Counted from the stretch's first letter, positions 21,735 through 32,912 are shown. The stretch is DNA of 64,000 nt from Macrothele yani (GCA_039090855.1 CM077022.1:73618971-73682970), one strand, 5' to 3'. Notes: generated by a model from the sequence alone, not told the origin. Made by a program: numbers and translations.

Positions 21735-22086
21735 AAATATATACTATATTATCAAAAGTATTCGGATACTACAAATATTTGCATAAGTGCAAAGAACGGT
21801 GGCTCAGAAAAGTGCGCTGTGAGTGTGGAGGTAATCCCATAGATCACCTCTGGGATGAACTGGAGCGACGGATACAAAAACGGCCATCTATCTTCGCTCT
21901 CCATTCTGGCATCAGCTTTGCAAGACGAATGGCTAGCCATTCCTGTCAAGACCTACCGGAAATTGGTTCATAGTATGCCTCGATGTGTTGCTCCTGTCAT
22001 GTAAGCTAAAGGTGCACGGTCTAGTTGTGATAATAAACTCATTTGTCCCAAACCATTGTGGTGTCCGAATACTTTTGATAATACAG
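21735..22086 (+). mobile_element. Internally deleted Tc1-like element
   Basis: The ends are inverted: TATTATCAAAAGTATTCGGA on the left and TCCGAATACTTTTGATAATA on the right. About 170 bp of the transposase C-terminus survive: NPIDHLWDELERRIQKRP, ALQDEWLAIPVKTYRKLVHS in the neighbouring frame, and a basic end. The N-terminal and most catalytic sequence is lost, making it a MITE-like derivative upstream of musashi. Confidence 0.85.
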
Positions 22087-22089
22087 TGC

Positions 22090-22640
22090 ATTTTTTCTCT
22101 CGATATTAATACATATTTCTCTGCTTAAAAGCTACCCACATGTATTTTGTAGGAAACAAAAATGACTACAGGTTAACACTAAAGGTTTCTTTAGGATGAA
22201 GAAATTACTACAGGCCAGCATTAAAGTTCGAGATAGGAGTGGTAAGTTTGTGCTGAAGAGAATTTGAGGCCGTGTTTAATATTTTTCGTTTTGCCTTACA
22301 ACGCGGATGCTTAGGATCTGCTGTTACAAATTTACGAATTATCTTTCCAACCTAAATTAAAACTTTCTTCTGAAAGTTGATGCAGTCTGAATTTTTAGGC
22401 CAGCCTAAATTCATAGTTAGAGAATTAAAATAATAAAAATGCAACACAAAGAGAGCTTCGCTCTTCATCAATTAAATATGGAGTTTTAATTAAATCTGGA
22501 TTAATTTGGAAATAGGTAAATTTCTAAATATCTGTTTGATCAGGTAAAGCTCTGCGCTCGTATACACAGAATATGTTAATTCGTCCTTTCGTGTTTGGAG
22601 ACAAATCACACTGGCAAACTCCCATGAAAAGCATCAATGA
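22090..22640. other. No gene seen; musashi upstream region
   Basis: AT-rich DNA without recognised repeats between the Tc1 derivative and the GC-richer promoter region. Confidence 0.5.
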
Positions 22641-22679
22641 CAATCTTTCGTTTTGATCTAACTCAATAGATGGCGACAC

Positions 22680-22957
22680 AACGGAGAAGTACGTTCTAAC
22701 CGAAGAGGCGGGATTGTTTCGGTGACGTCAGGGAAAAGCGTTCATCGGCGCTTGCGTAAGATGCGGACCCAATGGCAACTGGGTGTCTCTCTATCAATCA
22801 GGGTGGGATCCCATTTGGTTCCATGCAGGGACCGTCCGTCATCTGGGTCCAATAGAGTTAGTGCCCGGCAAGCCCACGTGAGGACCAGATCGCAGCTAGT
22901 AGTAGAGTAGAGAGTTGTATTCGTAGTGAGTGAAGGCTAGGTAGGTATTCGAGTCCG
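22680..22957 (+). promoter_or_regulatory. msi: Probable musashi promoter and 5' leader
   Basis: GC content rises over these ~280 bp. They hold a perfect cyclic-AMP response element TGACGTCA (22723-22730), a GGCGGGA box just upstream (22706), CCAAT words (22769, 22849) and an E-box CACGTG (22875-22880). An in-frame TGA at 22931-22933 precedes the start codon, so the 5' leader ends there as far as this frame goes. The transcription start is not visible from sequence. Promoter status is inferred from position and composition. Confidence 0.5.
22723..22730 (+). promoter_or_regulatory. CRE-like site TGACGTCA
   Basis: A perfect palindromic CREB/ATF consensus, about 230 bp upstream of the musashi start codon. 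Its use is not shown. Confidence 0.4.
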
Positions 22958-23019
22958 ATGGATCCCGAAGGTCAACAGAGCAGTGCGGGAAGCCCCTGCG
23001 ACATCTCCCATGATCCTGG
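22958..23019 (+). CDS. msi: musashi RNA-binding protein, coding exon 1
   Basis: The exon encodes [20 protein letters not shown] plus two bases of a glycine codon. Musashi proteins carry a short variable N-terminus ending in [14 protein letters not shown], and the sequence here matches that junction. The exon ends at a good donor (GG|GTAGGT). An in-frame TGA 24 bases upstream supports this ATG. Musashi binds UAG-containing mRNA 3' regions through two RNA recognition motifs and acts in neural and germline stem cells as a translational regulator. Only the beginning of the protein is in the window. Confidence 0.9.
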
Positions 23020-23204
23020 GTAGGTTTCAGTCTAGGCCCCTCTCTGTTCTCTCTATATATCTACTCATCTCATCTCGAGTGAGTGTGGCCTAGGTCTGTT
23101 AGTGCGTGTGTTTGTGTGATGACATCAACAGACCGCGTGGAGTTGTAGTTGTTTTTAGTGTCTCACCCGCTTCGTCCTAATGTGTTATTCCTTGTCTCTT
23201 CCAG
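23020..23204 (+). other. msi: musashi intron 1 (185 bp)
   Basis: Starts GTAGGTTTCAG and ends TTGTCTCTTCCAG, a strong pyrimidine tract and acceptor. The phase is 2: the glycine codon is split GG/G. The intron is free of recognised repeats, in contrast to the next one. Confidence 0.88.
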
Positions 23205-23245
23205 GAAAATGTTTATAGGTGGACTTAGCTGGCAAACAGCTCCAG
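23205..23245 (+). CDS. msi: musashi RNA-binding protein, coding exon 2 (start of RRM1)
   Basis: This 41-nt exon begins with the last base of the glycine codon and encodes [13 protein letters not shown] plus one base. KMFIGGLSW contains RNP2, the first beta strand of the first RNA recognition motif. It is bounded by CCAG on the left and GTGAGT on the right, so both splice sites are canonical and the phases fit exon 1. It is too short to be found by open-frame length. In vertebrate musashi genes this segment is likewise a short exon, as I recall. Confidence 0.9.
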
Positions 23246-23249
23246 GTGA

Positions 23250-24515
23250 GTGAATATATATTATCCTATTAACAATACCTTATTGTGAAGTGATTTTTTG
23301 ACAGTTCTTATTCTAAGGTATTTGATTAAAAATATTCATAAACCAAGCTACTTCTCCAAAGAAACGAGTTCGTCTAATATATATATATATATATTTTTTT
23401 TAATTATAAATGAATGCTAAATTATCCCTCAGATGGAGACAAATTAATTAGTCGTATTATTAATTTTTTAACCTCTTTAGAGCCGACGACCTTCATCCTG
23501 GTTTCAAGTTAATTTTTATTTATTTATTTATTTTTTTTTTGTTAAACATTCATGGAGACAGAATGTAATTTAGATCGGGGAGCAACGGTTTTATAGATTC
23601 AAAAGAACTGAATTGTGCATGTATTTTCAGGAGGTGAAGACAATGATTTGATATTTTACACCAAATCTTTGGTTACACAATTAATTAAACACCCCACACT
23701 CTCATAACTACATTTGTTTTCCTTCTTTTTGAAGAAGAAAACGTTGTTTACGCGCATTTAGTGCGTACGAAAATTTATTTCTCAAGAAAGCGTAAAAGAA
23801 TCTAAAGAACTTTTTCCTGTAATACAAGACCAATAAATGAACTCCTTTCTGAGGCAGCTTCTCATATAGTTACTTTCCGTAACATCTGTTCCAAAATACA
23901 GAAAATTAGTAGTGTACAGTTCAACTTCTTAATCCGTCTCCTCTACTTGATAAATATGCAGAACAGAAAAAGCGAAAGGAAAGAAACAGCTGACCGCAAA
24001 CATATTAAATGACCAAAACCTCAAATGCTTTTATTTGAAAAATGTTTGATGAGTGTTAATGCTGATATTATAATTGAATTTAGTACATTCTAGTGCAGCA
24101 AGAATTATCTAGCTTTAATTTTCGCGGCAGGAAAAAAAAAATCAAATTGATCAAACCCATTGCGGTAAATATTAAATAATTAATTTCAGTGAATACTGTT
24201 GAATTACATACAAGATGCTCTAACAAAACCGGCTCTAATTCTTTCTCTGATTATTTTCACGAACATTGGAAACATTAAATCAACTACATTGTACACACAT
24301 TATGTAACATTTTGAAATGAACTTTGTACTTTGTGTAATACATATATTTTTTTCTTAATTCGCGTGTAGTTTCCTAAACAAAAATATGCTTAATAGGTCT
24401 TGAAAACTGCTAGACGGAATTCCTTACACTTTTTTTTACTGCAGATAAATTCGTTTCAATCAAAATGTACATTAAACTGTAGGTTCGCGCTGTACGATGC
24501 GCGTTAAGTAGATGT
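23250..24515. other. Intron sequence without recognised repeats
   Basis: AT-rich with a short TA run near 23380 and T-rich stretches. No coding or transposon signal was seen. Confidence 0.5.
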
Positions 24516-24520
24516 CATCA

Positions 24521-24747
24521 TTCATCATCATCATTGTCAACCATTATCAATCCACTGCTGGACGAAGGTCTCCCCAAGTTTCCTCCACAACGGTCTGTCT
24601 TGTGCCAGTCTCCTCCATGTCACTCCCGCATACTTTCGAATTTCATCCACCCATCTCCCATGTGGTCTTCTTCTGGGTCTTTTCCTGTCCCTTGGAATCC
24701 AATCTAAAATTTCGGCTGTCCATCGATGGTCTGTCCTTCTGGCAGTA
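24521..24747 (-). mobile_element. RTE LINE, 5'-truncated copy (last ~220 bp)
   Basis: On the minus strand it reads RRTDHRWTAEILDWIPRDRK and on to FVQQWIDNG with a stop, then a (TGA)n tail at 24521-24535. It is almost identical in protein to the end of the copy at 1-1212, so it is a recent, severely 5'-truncated insertion. This is the normal outcome of target-primed reverse transcription. Confidence 0.9.
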
Positions 24748-24749
24748 TG

Positions 24750-25752
24750 TATAATTGCATAAATATTTCCTGATGCATGCTGTCGTAATGCATTTATGTG
24801 TAATCCACGAATTACCACAATCTTATTGAATGGCAGAGTTGGTTGGCGAACATCGCTTGCTTCTTGTGAGGCCTAGATATCGATTCCCAAATCCGATTAT
24901 CCTGTGCGTGTGGTTTCTCAAAGTAACTTCTATTTGGAGACAGTGTAATACGCAAGTTTTTCACATTGAAGTTAACCGGAAGACTTCAAAACAGAACTTG
25001 AGTGGTAGCTGATTAAACTTCACACTGCAAGAAAATTTCCCTTCCTAAACGAATTAACCAATGGTAGTAACTGATTTCAGATTTAGAGTAGTATTCACAG
25101 AAGGGTTGTGCTGGAAGGGATACCATCCCAACTGTTAAAAAGAGCAAAAATAAACGAGCTCAAAAAATAGAAACAAACAGCACTGCAACTATAAATGCTA
25201 GCAGTTGAGCTTACCGTTACTAAACAATAACTGCATGCTTTCAATTCGTCAAACGTCAATCTTTCTCTGATACTTGTTATGTTTTTTTTTGTTCTTTAAA
25301 AACTTTCATTAGCATCGAATGCAAGAAATAGTCATCATTATTGATTTATGATTACAGATTTCACTGAAGGGTGAGAACTAGCAACAAACATTGTTTAACT
25401 AGGGATTTTCCATTATAAGTTCGTAACTACTCGGAAAGCTCTGGTGGTTGCTGTTTGGGAAACTGGCGACCGAAAGAATCCGATGGGAAGAAATTAAGGC
25501 TTATTTATTGAGCAATACGTGAAACCTGCTTTGTAACTTAAGGAGATGATTGTGATTTAATTGAAGCTTCTCTTAACTGCAACAAAAAATAATGCGACAG
25601 TATGGAATCGTTGTTAAGCATCCATCCCTCCAAATTCCTGAATGGGAAATTTGAGAAAACTGAAAATTGGCACAGCGTACGTGTCAAAAAATTTTAGAAA
25701 CCGACTTTTGTTCACGAAGAAAAGTAAAAATTAAACATTTTTATTTTCTGAA
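24750..25752. other. Intron sequence, no gene seen
   Basis: No recognisable repeat or coding signal. Confidence 0.5.
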
Positions 25753-25760
25753 CTAGTAGT

Positions 25761-25991
25761 CAGGGGCGTATTTAGAGGGGGAAGCAAGGGCCCCTCCCGA
25801 AAGTGTTTCATTTGTTTTATGTTTTTGGTTAAAATGTGATTTACATTAGAAAAAAATTGCTTTCATTTAATAAAAATGCATCAAGTTACATTCCAAAAAA
25901 AAAAAAAAAAATGCTTTAATTCTTTTTTTCTATTTTTCATTAACTTATTTTGTTCTGGTAGATTTAAAAAAAAATTCTATATACGACCCTG
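25761..25991. mobile_element. 231-bp non-autonomous hAT element
   Basis: Begins CAGGGGCGTATTTAGA and, inverted from the right, CAGGGTCGTATATAGA. The 8-bp flanks CTAGTAGT (25753-25760) and CTGGTAGC (25992-25999) match at six of eight positions, consistent with an old target duplication. The interior is AT-rich with A runs and no coding. Confidence 0.75.
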
Positions 25992-25999
25992 CTGGTAGC

Positions 26000-26438
26000 T
26001 ATTTTCTAATAATTTTTACTGTAGTAAAAATGCACGGACAGTAAAATATTCAACATTTTTGAAGCGAGACCTATTGCCTGAAAGTATTCTAACATCTGAA
26101 ACCATTTGCTCTTGCGCGTTCTTTGTTTCCTGTAGTAAATATAAATTGGTTTGTCGCAAATTTGAAGGAATGAATTGTCTGAATTTCACTTACATACGAG
26201 AAAGGACACAACGGCAAAATTGTATTACTTATGCATACCTTGAATCAGCGTACAGTTGGAATCTGAATTGTACATTTTCTTAGGCTTAAAGTACGCTGAT
26301 TCATAATGTAAAATAAACATACATAAATACTTTGTTTGCTAAATTAAGCATTTTTACTTTGAATTTAGTAATACATTTTTTATTCTAATTTTATTAAAAA
26401 AATCAGGTTAGGAAATTCTGTACGGTTTTGTATTTTCA
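26000..26438. other. Intron sequence, no gene seen
   Basis: The open frame at 26059-26283 has no family motif and is probably chance. Confidence 0.5.
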
Positions 26439-26600
26439 TATACACAGTCCAGTCACATTATTGTGGCCACCTCCTGCTTTTGACGTCAACAGCGCGTAGC
26501 CAATGAAAGAAGGCACGTGTCCTGAGCTGGCTTGGAGGGTATATAAGGTGTACTGTAGGCATTCTGAAAAATATTTAGTGGATCGAGCGTGTGTACTGTA

Positions 26601-26914
26601 GGCCGCGGGTGGCCTAGTGGGCAACGTTCGTGACTGCCGCGGAAATGACCTCAGGTTCGATCCCCGGCAGGTACGAACGCTCGATCCACTACCGACGCAC
26701 TTTCCGTCCGACCCCGGGTACTGCCCCCCCCCCCGGTAATAAATAAGGGCGTCTTCCTCCCCCTTTCTACTTCGCTTCCGTGTCACTTTCCTATCGGGCA
26801 CTCTAGCCCAAATCTCCTAGCTTCCTATTTCTAAGGGTTGTTTAAGACCTGGGGTCAGACACTTCCTTTCTAAAATCCTCTGCATATGATCATTTGATGA
26901 TCATTTGATCATTT
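26601..26914 (+). mobile_element. tRNA-derived SINE, family B, copy 2
   Basis: Same head, B-box (GGTTCGATCCCCGG), body and TGATCATT-rich tail as the copy at 21035. It lacks the TATCCGCCGTGCGTCGGAT core. A matching target duplication was not found, perhaps because copy 3 inserted into its tail region. Confidence 0.85.
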
Positions 26915-26925
26915 TCTGAAAACAT

Positions 26926-27235
26926 CGGGGGCCGCGGGTGGCCTAGTAGGCAACGTTCGTGACTGCCAGAGAAAGGACCTCAGGTTCGATCCCAGGCAGG
27001 TACGAATGCTCGATCCACTAAATATCCGCCGTGTGTCGGATGGGCACGTTAAGCCGTCGGATCCCGGGTACTGGCACCCCGGTAATAAATAAGGGCGTCT
27101 TCCTACCCCTTTCTACTTCGCTTCCGTGTCACTTTCCTATCGAGCACTCTAGCCCAAATCTCCTAGCTTCCTATTTCTAAGGGTTGTTTAAGACCTGGGG
27201 TCAGACACTCCCTTCCTAAAATACTCTACATATGA
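26926..27235 (+). mobile_element. tRNA-derived SINE, family B, copy 3
   Basis: Flanked by 11-bp direct repeats TCTGAAAACAT (26915-26925, 27236-27246). It retains the full core including TATCCGCCGTGTGTCGGAT and GGCACGTTAAGCCGTCGGA. Two SINEs of one family within 640 bp in the same orientation could also recombine. Confidence 0.88.
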
Positions 27236-27262
27236 TCTGAAAACATATCACTCATTGCTGTC

Positions 27263-28303
27263 ATGGATAAAAGGAGCGATTTATCAGATTTGCAAAGAGG
27301 GATTTATTATCGGCTTTCGGGCCAAGGGTGGCGTATTTCTGAAACAGCGCAGTCTGTTCGCGTGCTTCTGTGGTTAAAGTGTAGCGTGATTGGAGAAATG
27401 GCAGCATTGTGAATAAGCGACGTGGTAACTGCAGAGCACAGTACCACCTACCACGTTGATGTGAGAGGTGAACGTCGGCTTCAAAGGTGCGTGAGGGCCG
27501 ATCGACAAGCTACAGTGGAGCAACTCTGTGGCAGAATGAACCAGCGGGCTACCGGAAGTGTGTCTAAAACGACAGTTCAGCGAACCCTGCTGCGTATGGA
27601 GCTCCGATGCAGACGGATGGTCACTGCACCTATGCTTACGAAGGTGCATCGGCAGAAAAGGCTTACATTTGCACGGCAGTATCGGAATTCGACCTCCGCT
27701 GATTGGCAAAGGGTTGCCTTCTCCTATGAGTCACGTTTTCTTCTTCATCGAACGGATGGACGTTGGCGTATAAGGCAAGAAACATCGGAGAACAGACACT
27801 CTTCAACCATTGCTGGAAAAACACCAGGTGGTGGAGGCAGCGTTATGGTCTGGGCAATGTTTTCGTGGCATTATCTGGATCCACTCATACCTGTGGAAGG
27901 CACTATGAACCGAGTTCGTTATGAACCCATCCTTGCAGACCACATACACCCATACATGTTGATTGTCTTCCCTGGGGCAGATGGGATCTTGCAGAACGAC
28001 AATACGACGTGTCACACAGCTAAAAATGTCCGAGAGTGGTTGGAAGATCACGATGAAGACTTCAAAGTAATTCCATGGCCCCCTAATTCCCTAGACGTAA
28101 ACCCAATTGAACATCTGTGGGACCACCTCGACCGTGTTGTTCGCTCTATGGATCATTCACCACGCACCCTCCAGCAGCTGGCAGATGCACTGCAGTCAGT
28201 ATGGTTCCACATACCTGTGAATACCTTCCAGCACCTTATTGAGTCACTCCCAGCCCGTCCAGCTGCTGTCCGCGCTGCACACGGCGGTTACTCTGGATAT
28301 TAG
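27263..28303 (+). pseudogene. Tc1-like transposase (DD36E spacing), mostly open
   Basis: It starts MDKRSDLSDLQRGIYYRLSG and RISETAQSV (helix-turn-helix). A frameshift pair around 27355-27470 hides the segment NKRRGNCRAQYHLPR. From 27422 a 293-residue frame runs uninterrupted to GGYSGY. It includes QRVAFSYESRFLLH, GGGGSVMVWAMFSW, ILQNDNTTCHTA and DVNPIEHLWD. The first catalytic aspartate, normally in FSDESRF, is replaced by tyrosine. Between the second aspartate and the glutamate are 36 residues, the spacing of the DD36E group. The loss of the first aspartate and the N-terminal frameshifts mean no activity. Confidence 0.88.
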
Positions 28304-28339
28304 CTGGTGGTCACAATAATGTGACTCGACCGCGTATAT

Positions 28340-29980
28340 ATGAAAAGAAAAAAACATTTTTGACAAACTTGGGAGTAAATCCGAATAATATTTGTTTTAT
28401 ATTAATACCCCCCAGGGCTTGAAAAATATCTGAAAAGTTACATGCTCATGTGCAAAAATTAGTTACCTTTCCAGGTAGTAAGAGCTGGATGCCCAGGAAA
28501 ATTCATCTTTTAAAATACAAAACAGAACGCTCATTTTTTTTAAGTTAAAAAAATATGATGAAATATTTGTGTATGTTTTGCATTTAAGGGTCTGTATTCA
28601 AAATGTTCAATGCACAAAGTCATGTATCTCAAGTTTTAAGATGATGATGCTGAAATTGGTACGAAATGATACGATGAAATTGGTATTTTATAAATTGGGT
28701 CATTCTGCAATGTTTCTTTCGTTGAAGTTTTCGCTCTGTTTCGCTAAACATCGGAGGCAAGTCCCATCAGAGGCATGCATCCTGTTGCTGATTATAAACA
28801 ACATTTGTAGCAAAACTACATAAGGTTCCAATTTCTGGACCTACAGCATAATATAATTAAAGAAGTGATATTCATCTGTCCTTGGCACTCCGTAACAATA
28901 ATGCAACTTCTGGTGATTAGCAGTGAAACGAAACATCACATGCGACGACTGTTTTCTGTCCTGTAGTAGGAAATTCTGTTCCTAATTTTTTTAGTTTTAA
29001 ATTTAATTGCCCGGACCGGGGCAACTAGATTGTTTCTTTTACATGCCCAGGCCAATTATTTGCATGCTCGCGCATGGTATTTTTCAAGTCCCGTTAAAAA
29101 TGTTTTTTACTGTTAAGCATTGGCATACCCAGAAATTAATTTTGGGGTGCATATCGTCGCCGCAATGTCAAAACCACAAATGCAAAAATTTGTAGTTTGA
29201 GTTATCGCTATTTAAAAATTAAATTTGATCAAAGAATTACTTTTGCAATTACATCAGACTGTTCAAGCACTATACATAACATTTACATCAAGTTGCATCT
29301 GTATTATGCATCAGTGAATAAGATTTTACATGATGTCAAGTCAACAATCGAAAAATTCTCACATTCTTGGTTTTATGACTGCAGCTACGATATCGTTCCT
29401 TCCTAAAGTGATGAAAAAAATGTGCATGAGAACAGGCATTTTTATTTTTCTCAAATGCTATTAATTACAAAGTAATGTTCATTCTATGTTTTTGATTTCC
29501 TGCTATGGTATACCCCTCCCGTACCCTTTACGGTTCCCACACTGCTATTTCTCAAGGGCACGAGGTACATAAGGTTTCTATGTCGAAGAATGCGCGCTCC
29601 TAAGTCGGGGACAAAACAAAATCATTTCTGCAGTTCCCATTAGTAAAATTAGTGCCAGTATGTAAATTCTGGGTAAAAAAAAAAAGTACCAGTATGAAAT
29701 ACTGGGAAAAGAGAAGTTCCGGTATGTCATACCGGCGTATACCGGCCCATTTCGAGAATGGGTACACCAAGAAAAAACTCAACAACGCTGTCTCGATTCT
29801 CTCAGAGTTGAAACATGTTGGGACGAATCAAAGAACTGTGTATTTTTGATAATCTGAAATTCAAAATTTTACGTGTATTCGAAAAAAAACGTATAAATGA
29901 ATTACGTATAACCGAATTGAAAAAAAGCGATAGAAACTACAGTAAAATATCGGGACTAACGCAGAATTACGTGTAAATGT
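28340..29980. other. Intron sequence, no gene seen
   Basis: Open frames at 28569-28823, 29007-29195 and 29197-29406 have no recognisable motif. Near 29665-29745 there are repeated words CAGTATG and a palindromic CCGGTATGTCATACCGG, possibly a decayed transposon end. Confidence 0.45.
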
Positions 29981-29989
29981 CAAAAGCAT

Positions 29990-30022
29990 GTAACTGGAAT
30001 ACGTACTATCGAGGTTTCACTG
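29990..30022. repeat. Orphan pogo/Tigger-type terminal repeat
   Basis: Inverted from the right it reads TACAGTGAAACCTCGATAGT, a recognisable Tigger-like end. A partner was not located; the weakly similar ATTACGTATAACCGAATTG nearby at 29900 may be inner sequence. Confidence 0.45.
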
Positions 30023-30201
30023 TATTTTTTATTTTAAAATTTACTTTTCGTGTTTCAGCAAAATACTGGAATTCTAAAGTAACAAGCTCTCTAAAATCAA
30101 ATTACTAAAACGTATAACAGAAGTAATTAATAAATTTCAAAATTCACAGAAACATGCATATATATATACATGGGAGAGTAAACTTGTGAAGGAAAATCAA
30201 T

Positions 30202-31045
30202 TACCGTATTTTTCCGTCTATAATACGATATTTTTTCCAAAACTTTTAGACCAAAAATTGGGGGTCGCCTTATACACGGGGGGTAACCGGTTGAAAGAAC
30301 GCTGAGGTTACCGCGGCGAAACTACCAGTATCTCTTATTCACTCACCCCACTACGACTTACAAGCAGTTATTCCTGGTGGACTTACAGTTCAGCTACAGC
30401 CTCTAGATGTTTCCATCAACAAGCCCTTGAAAGCCCTGATGAAGGAAGAATGGAATAAATGGATGCAAAAAACAGGTAATAACTTGACAGGGAGAGTGAA
30501 AAAACCGACCATTACTGAGGTCTGCCGCTGGGTCCTAAACTCATGGAATGGAGTCAAGCAAGACGTGGTTGTGAAGTCCTTCAAGAAACGTGGAATCAGT
30601 AATGCCATGGACGGAACTGAGGATGATCCAATATATATAGACAGTGACTCAGACGACACCAGTGATGCAGTTGAGGTTGTAAAAGTTATATCTCTGGAAC
30701 TAATAGTGCTGAAGAAAGTGATGCATAATTTCATAGTTTGTATCTTAAAAATATTACCTAATTTCTGAATAATATAAATTTCCAAACTTCTTTTTTTTAT
30801 ATATTATATTACATAATTTCTAAATGTACTTAATATAATGTACAATAATATAAATTTCCAAAAATTTTTTTTTATATATGATATTACATAATTTCTAAAT
30901 GTACTTCAACGATATTACCTAATTTCTAAAAAAATATCAAATGTGTGCTTTTTTGTAATAAAAACACTGTTTTCTTAATTTTCGGTTCGAAAAACTAGGG
31001 GTAGTCTTATACATGGGGGCGTCTTATACACGCAAAAATACGGTA
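30202..31045 (+). mobile_element. Pogo/Tigger-like deletion derivative
   Basis: The ends are TA-CCGTATTTTTCCGTCTATA and, inverted from the right, TA-CCGTATTTTTGCGTGTATA, with TA flanks. Words GTCTTATACA(T/C)GGGG lie just inside both ends. At 844 bp it is much shorter than an autonomous element, and it keeps only the last part of the transposase. A ~65-bp duplication (ATATAAATTTCCAAA ... TAATTTCTAAATGTACTT) lies at 30770-30910. Confidence 0.85.
30367..30768 (+). pseudogene. Pogo/Tigger-like transposase, C-terminal part
   Basis: The frame gives AVIPGGLTVQLQPLDVSINK, then LMKEEWNKWM, RVKKPTITEVCRWVLNSWNG, FKKRGISNAMDGTEDDPIYI and an acidic DSDSDDTSD tail. LQPLDVSINKP follows the third catalytic residue in pogo-type DDE transposases, and SFK.RGISNALDG is their conserved C-terminal motif. 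The N-terminal CENP-B-type DNA-binding domain and the catalytic aspartates are deleted. Confidence 0.85.
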
Positions 31046-31047
31046 TA

Positions 31048-31340
31048 TTTCTTCTTAGAACTTAAAGAACAGTAAAAACACATCTTTTTAAATATGTTTA
31101 TGTAAAGAATTTTTAAAATACCCTCTTTGCAAAACAACCCCCCCCCCAAAAAAAAACCCGAAGCACCCCCGAGAAAGTCGTTCGATCCTGATGAAACTCC
31201 GCATGCAAGTATACCTCAAGGCTGAATATTCAAATAATTAAAAAAAACGACCAGTGACTAAATAGTAGCTCGCCACAGCGCAGGGGAACCACGCATCGAG
31301 TAGTTTATATCAAGAGCGAAACTCGCATGCACGGACGGTG
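31048..31340. other. Intron sequence, no gene seen
   Basis: Contains homopolymer C and A runs near 31135-31160; no coding signal. Confidence 0.5.
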
Positions 31341-31348
31341 AGGTGAGG

Positions 31349-32346
31349 ATGCCTCGACGTCGGATCCGTGCGCAATACGAACAGTTGAGCAAGTTTGAAA
31401 GAGATAGTATAATTGGGCTGAGAGAGGTTGGTTGTTCAGGTCTCCGTATTGCCTGGTATTTGGGTCGGATCGGCGCGGTAATCGGCCGGTGTTGGCACCA
31501 ATAGGTCGAGGAGGGCACAACCCTGCTTCACGCAGGCAGTGAGCGGCCGAGGGCAACGACAGAACGCGAAAATCAAGCGATTATGAGGGCCCCACGAACA
31601 GAACCGAATTCGTCCCTTTCAGCCATCCGTGACCAGGTTGTGTCGTCTACAGGTACAAAAGTTGCCATCCGGACCAGACCGTTGCCAGACAACTTGCGAC
31701 ACGGGGATTGGGTTCGACGGTGGCCATTCCACCGCTTACCAGTGACTAGCGAGCATCGCCGGCTTCGGTTACGAGCCCTATCAACGTGGAATAGTGCCCA
31801 GTGGCGTCTTGTTGTTTTCAGCGATAAGTCACGGTTTGCACTTGGCGCCGATTACCAGCACATACGTGTCTGAAGACGAGCCGGTCACCGCGCCGATCCT
31901 GCGTTTACTATGGAATGGCACACGGGTCGCACACCGGAAGTGACTGTCTAGGAAGCCATTTCATACGATAACCGGGCACCCTTCGTAGTCCTCGGTACCA
32001 CCCTGACGGTTCATCCGTACTTCGACGACATTCCACGACGTGTTGGTTGCCATTCATGTCCTAGCATCACCAAGCAATTTTTCGTACGGCACGGTTCTCC
32101 CAGGCCTGTCTCCATAATGTCGTCATAAGTTAAAAGGTTAAAAATAAAGCCTTAAGAACTTTCGGTCTTCCTAAAGACCATTATGGGACGCAACCTACGT
32201 CCTTCTCGCAATGTCGGCGAACTGGCCCGCAATTTGGATACCATCTGGCATGGTATACTTCAGGACAGTATCCGTGAACTATATGCGTCTTTGCTACGCT
32301 GGGTAACCGCTTGTATTCGAGCCAGAGGTGGCGCTACAACTTACTG
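31349..32346 (+). pseudogene. Tc1-like transposase, strongly degenerate
   Basis: Starts MPRRRIRAQYEQLSKFERDS and IIGLREVGCSGLRIAWYLGR, the N-terminal DNA-binding part. It then gives frameshifted text (TTERENQAIMRAP, LPVTSEHRRLRLR), WRLVVFSDKSRFALG around the first catalytic aspartate, and RRAGHRADPAFTMEWHTG. The region around the second aspartate is corrupted. The C-terminus survives at 32180-32346: RPSRNVGELARNLDTIWHG, CIRARGGATTY and a stop. It belongs to the same broad group as the copy at 43872-44904 (MPRWRTRQPYEHL). No terminal repeats were matched. Confidence 0.75.
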
Positions 32347-32635
32347 ACCTGTTCCACTCGTGTAGCTGCTCTATCCGAATAAATGGCCCAACTGCTCTGG
32401 AATTGCAACCATTTCCATTCCTATACATGTACATTGCACATACCAATTTTTATCTCGATTGGATGATTCCTTGTGGGTTCTTCGTATTTTTTTTGGCAAA
32501 GAGTGAATGATGAGAGTTATTACTGAACGAAACAATATAGCGAGAACCATTATTCCCTTCATATGGTGGATGAATTTCAGTATCTGCCAAGAGCTTCTTA
32601 GCATGTGGTCCAATGTCAATGAACATCCAGGAAGA

Positions 32636-32712
32636 CGCCTCGGTGGCCGAGTGGTATGATGCGTTGACTTCCAATCATTAGTCCGAGATAGATACAGATT
32701 TGAACTTAAGGG
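32636..32712 (+). mobile_element. tRNA-like SINE head, possible further family
   Basis: GCCTCGGTGGCCGAGTGGTA is a clear tRNA 5' half with an A-box, followed by a decayed anticodon region and ATACAGATTTGAACT in place of the B-box. The following body (GAGAGAAGCGAGGCCGAAAG) does not match families A-C here. No target duplication was identified. Confidence 0.5.
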
Positions 32713-32769
32713 GACCTACGTAATTGAGAGAAGCGAGGCCGAAAGCCGAGAGGAGCTCTCTTTACGTGG

Positions 32770-32912
32770 CTTGAGACAATTAGTTGTTCGGGCATAGGGA
32801 CGAGATGACACATCCGATCACCGTGATTTTTTGCATGCGATTGGACATTGTCCATGGTCCGGTTTTGACGCCTTCCGATTCCCGAAGTTCCGTGTCATTG
32901 AGGAATAATCAT
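32770..32912 (+). repeat. ~140-bp direct repeat, copy 1
   Basis: Shares GAGATGACACATCCGATCAC, GTGATTTTT, GGACATTGTCCATGG and GACGCCTTCCGATTCCCGAA with the copy at 33142-33285, in the same order and orientation. Confidence 0.85.

Larger units (their letters stand above)
26441..28336 (+). mobile_element. Tc1-like transposon with two SINE insertions
   Basis: The ends are TA-CACAGTCCAGTCACATTA and, inverted from the right, TA-CGCGGTCGAGTCACATTA; both continue TTGTG.CCACC. The upstream region (26441-26600) is followed by two family-B SINEs, then the transposase. Without the SINEs the element would be about 1.3 kb, a normal Tc1 length. Confidence 0.88.
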
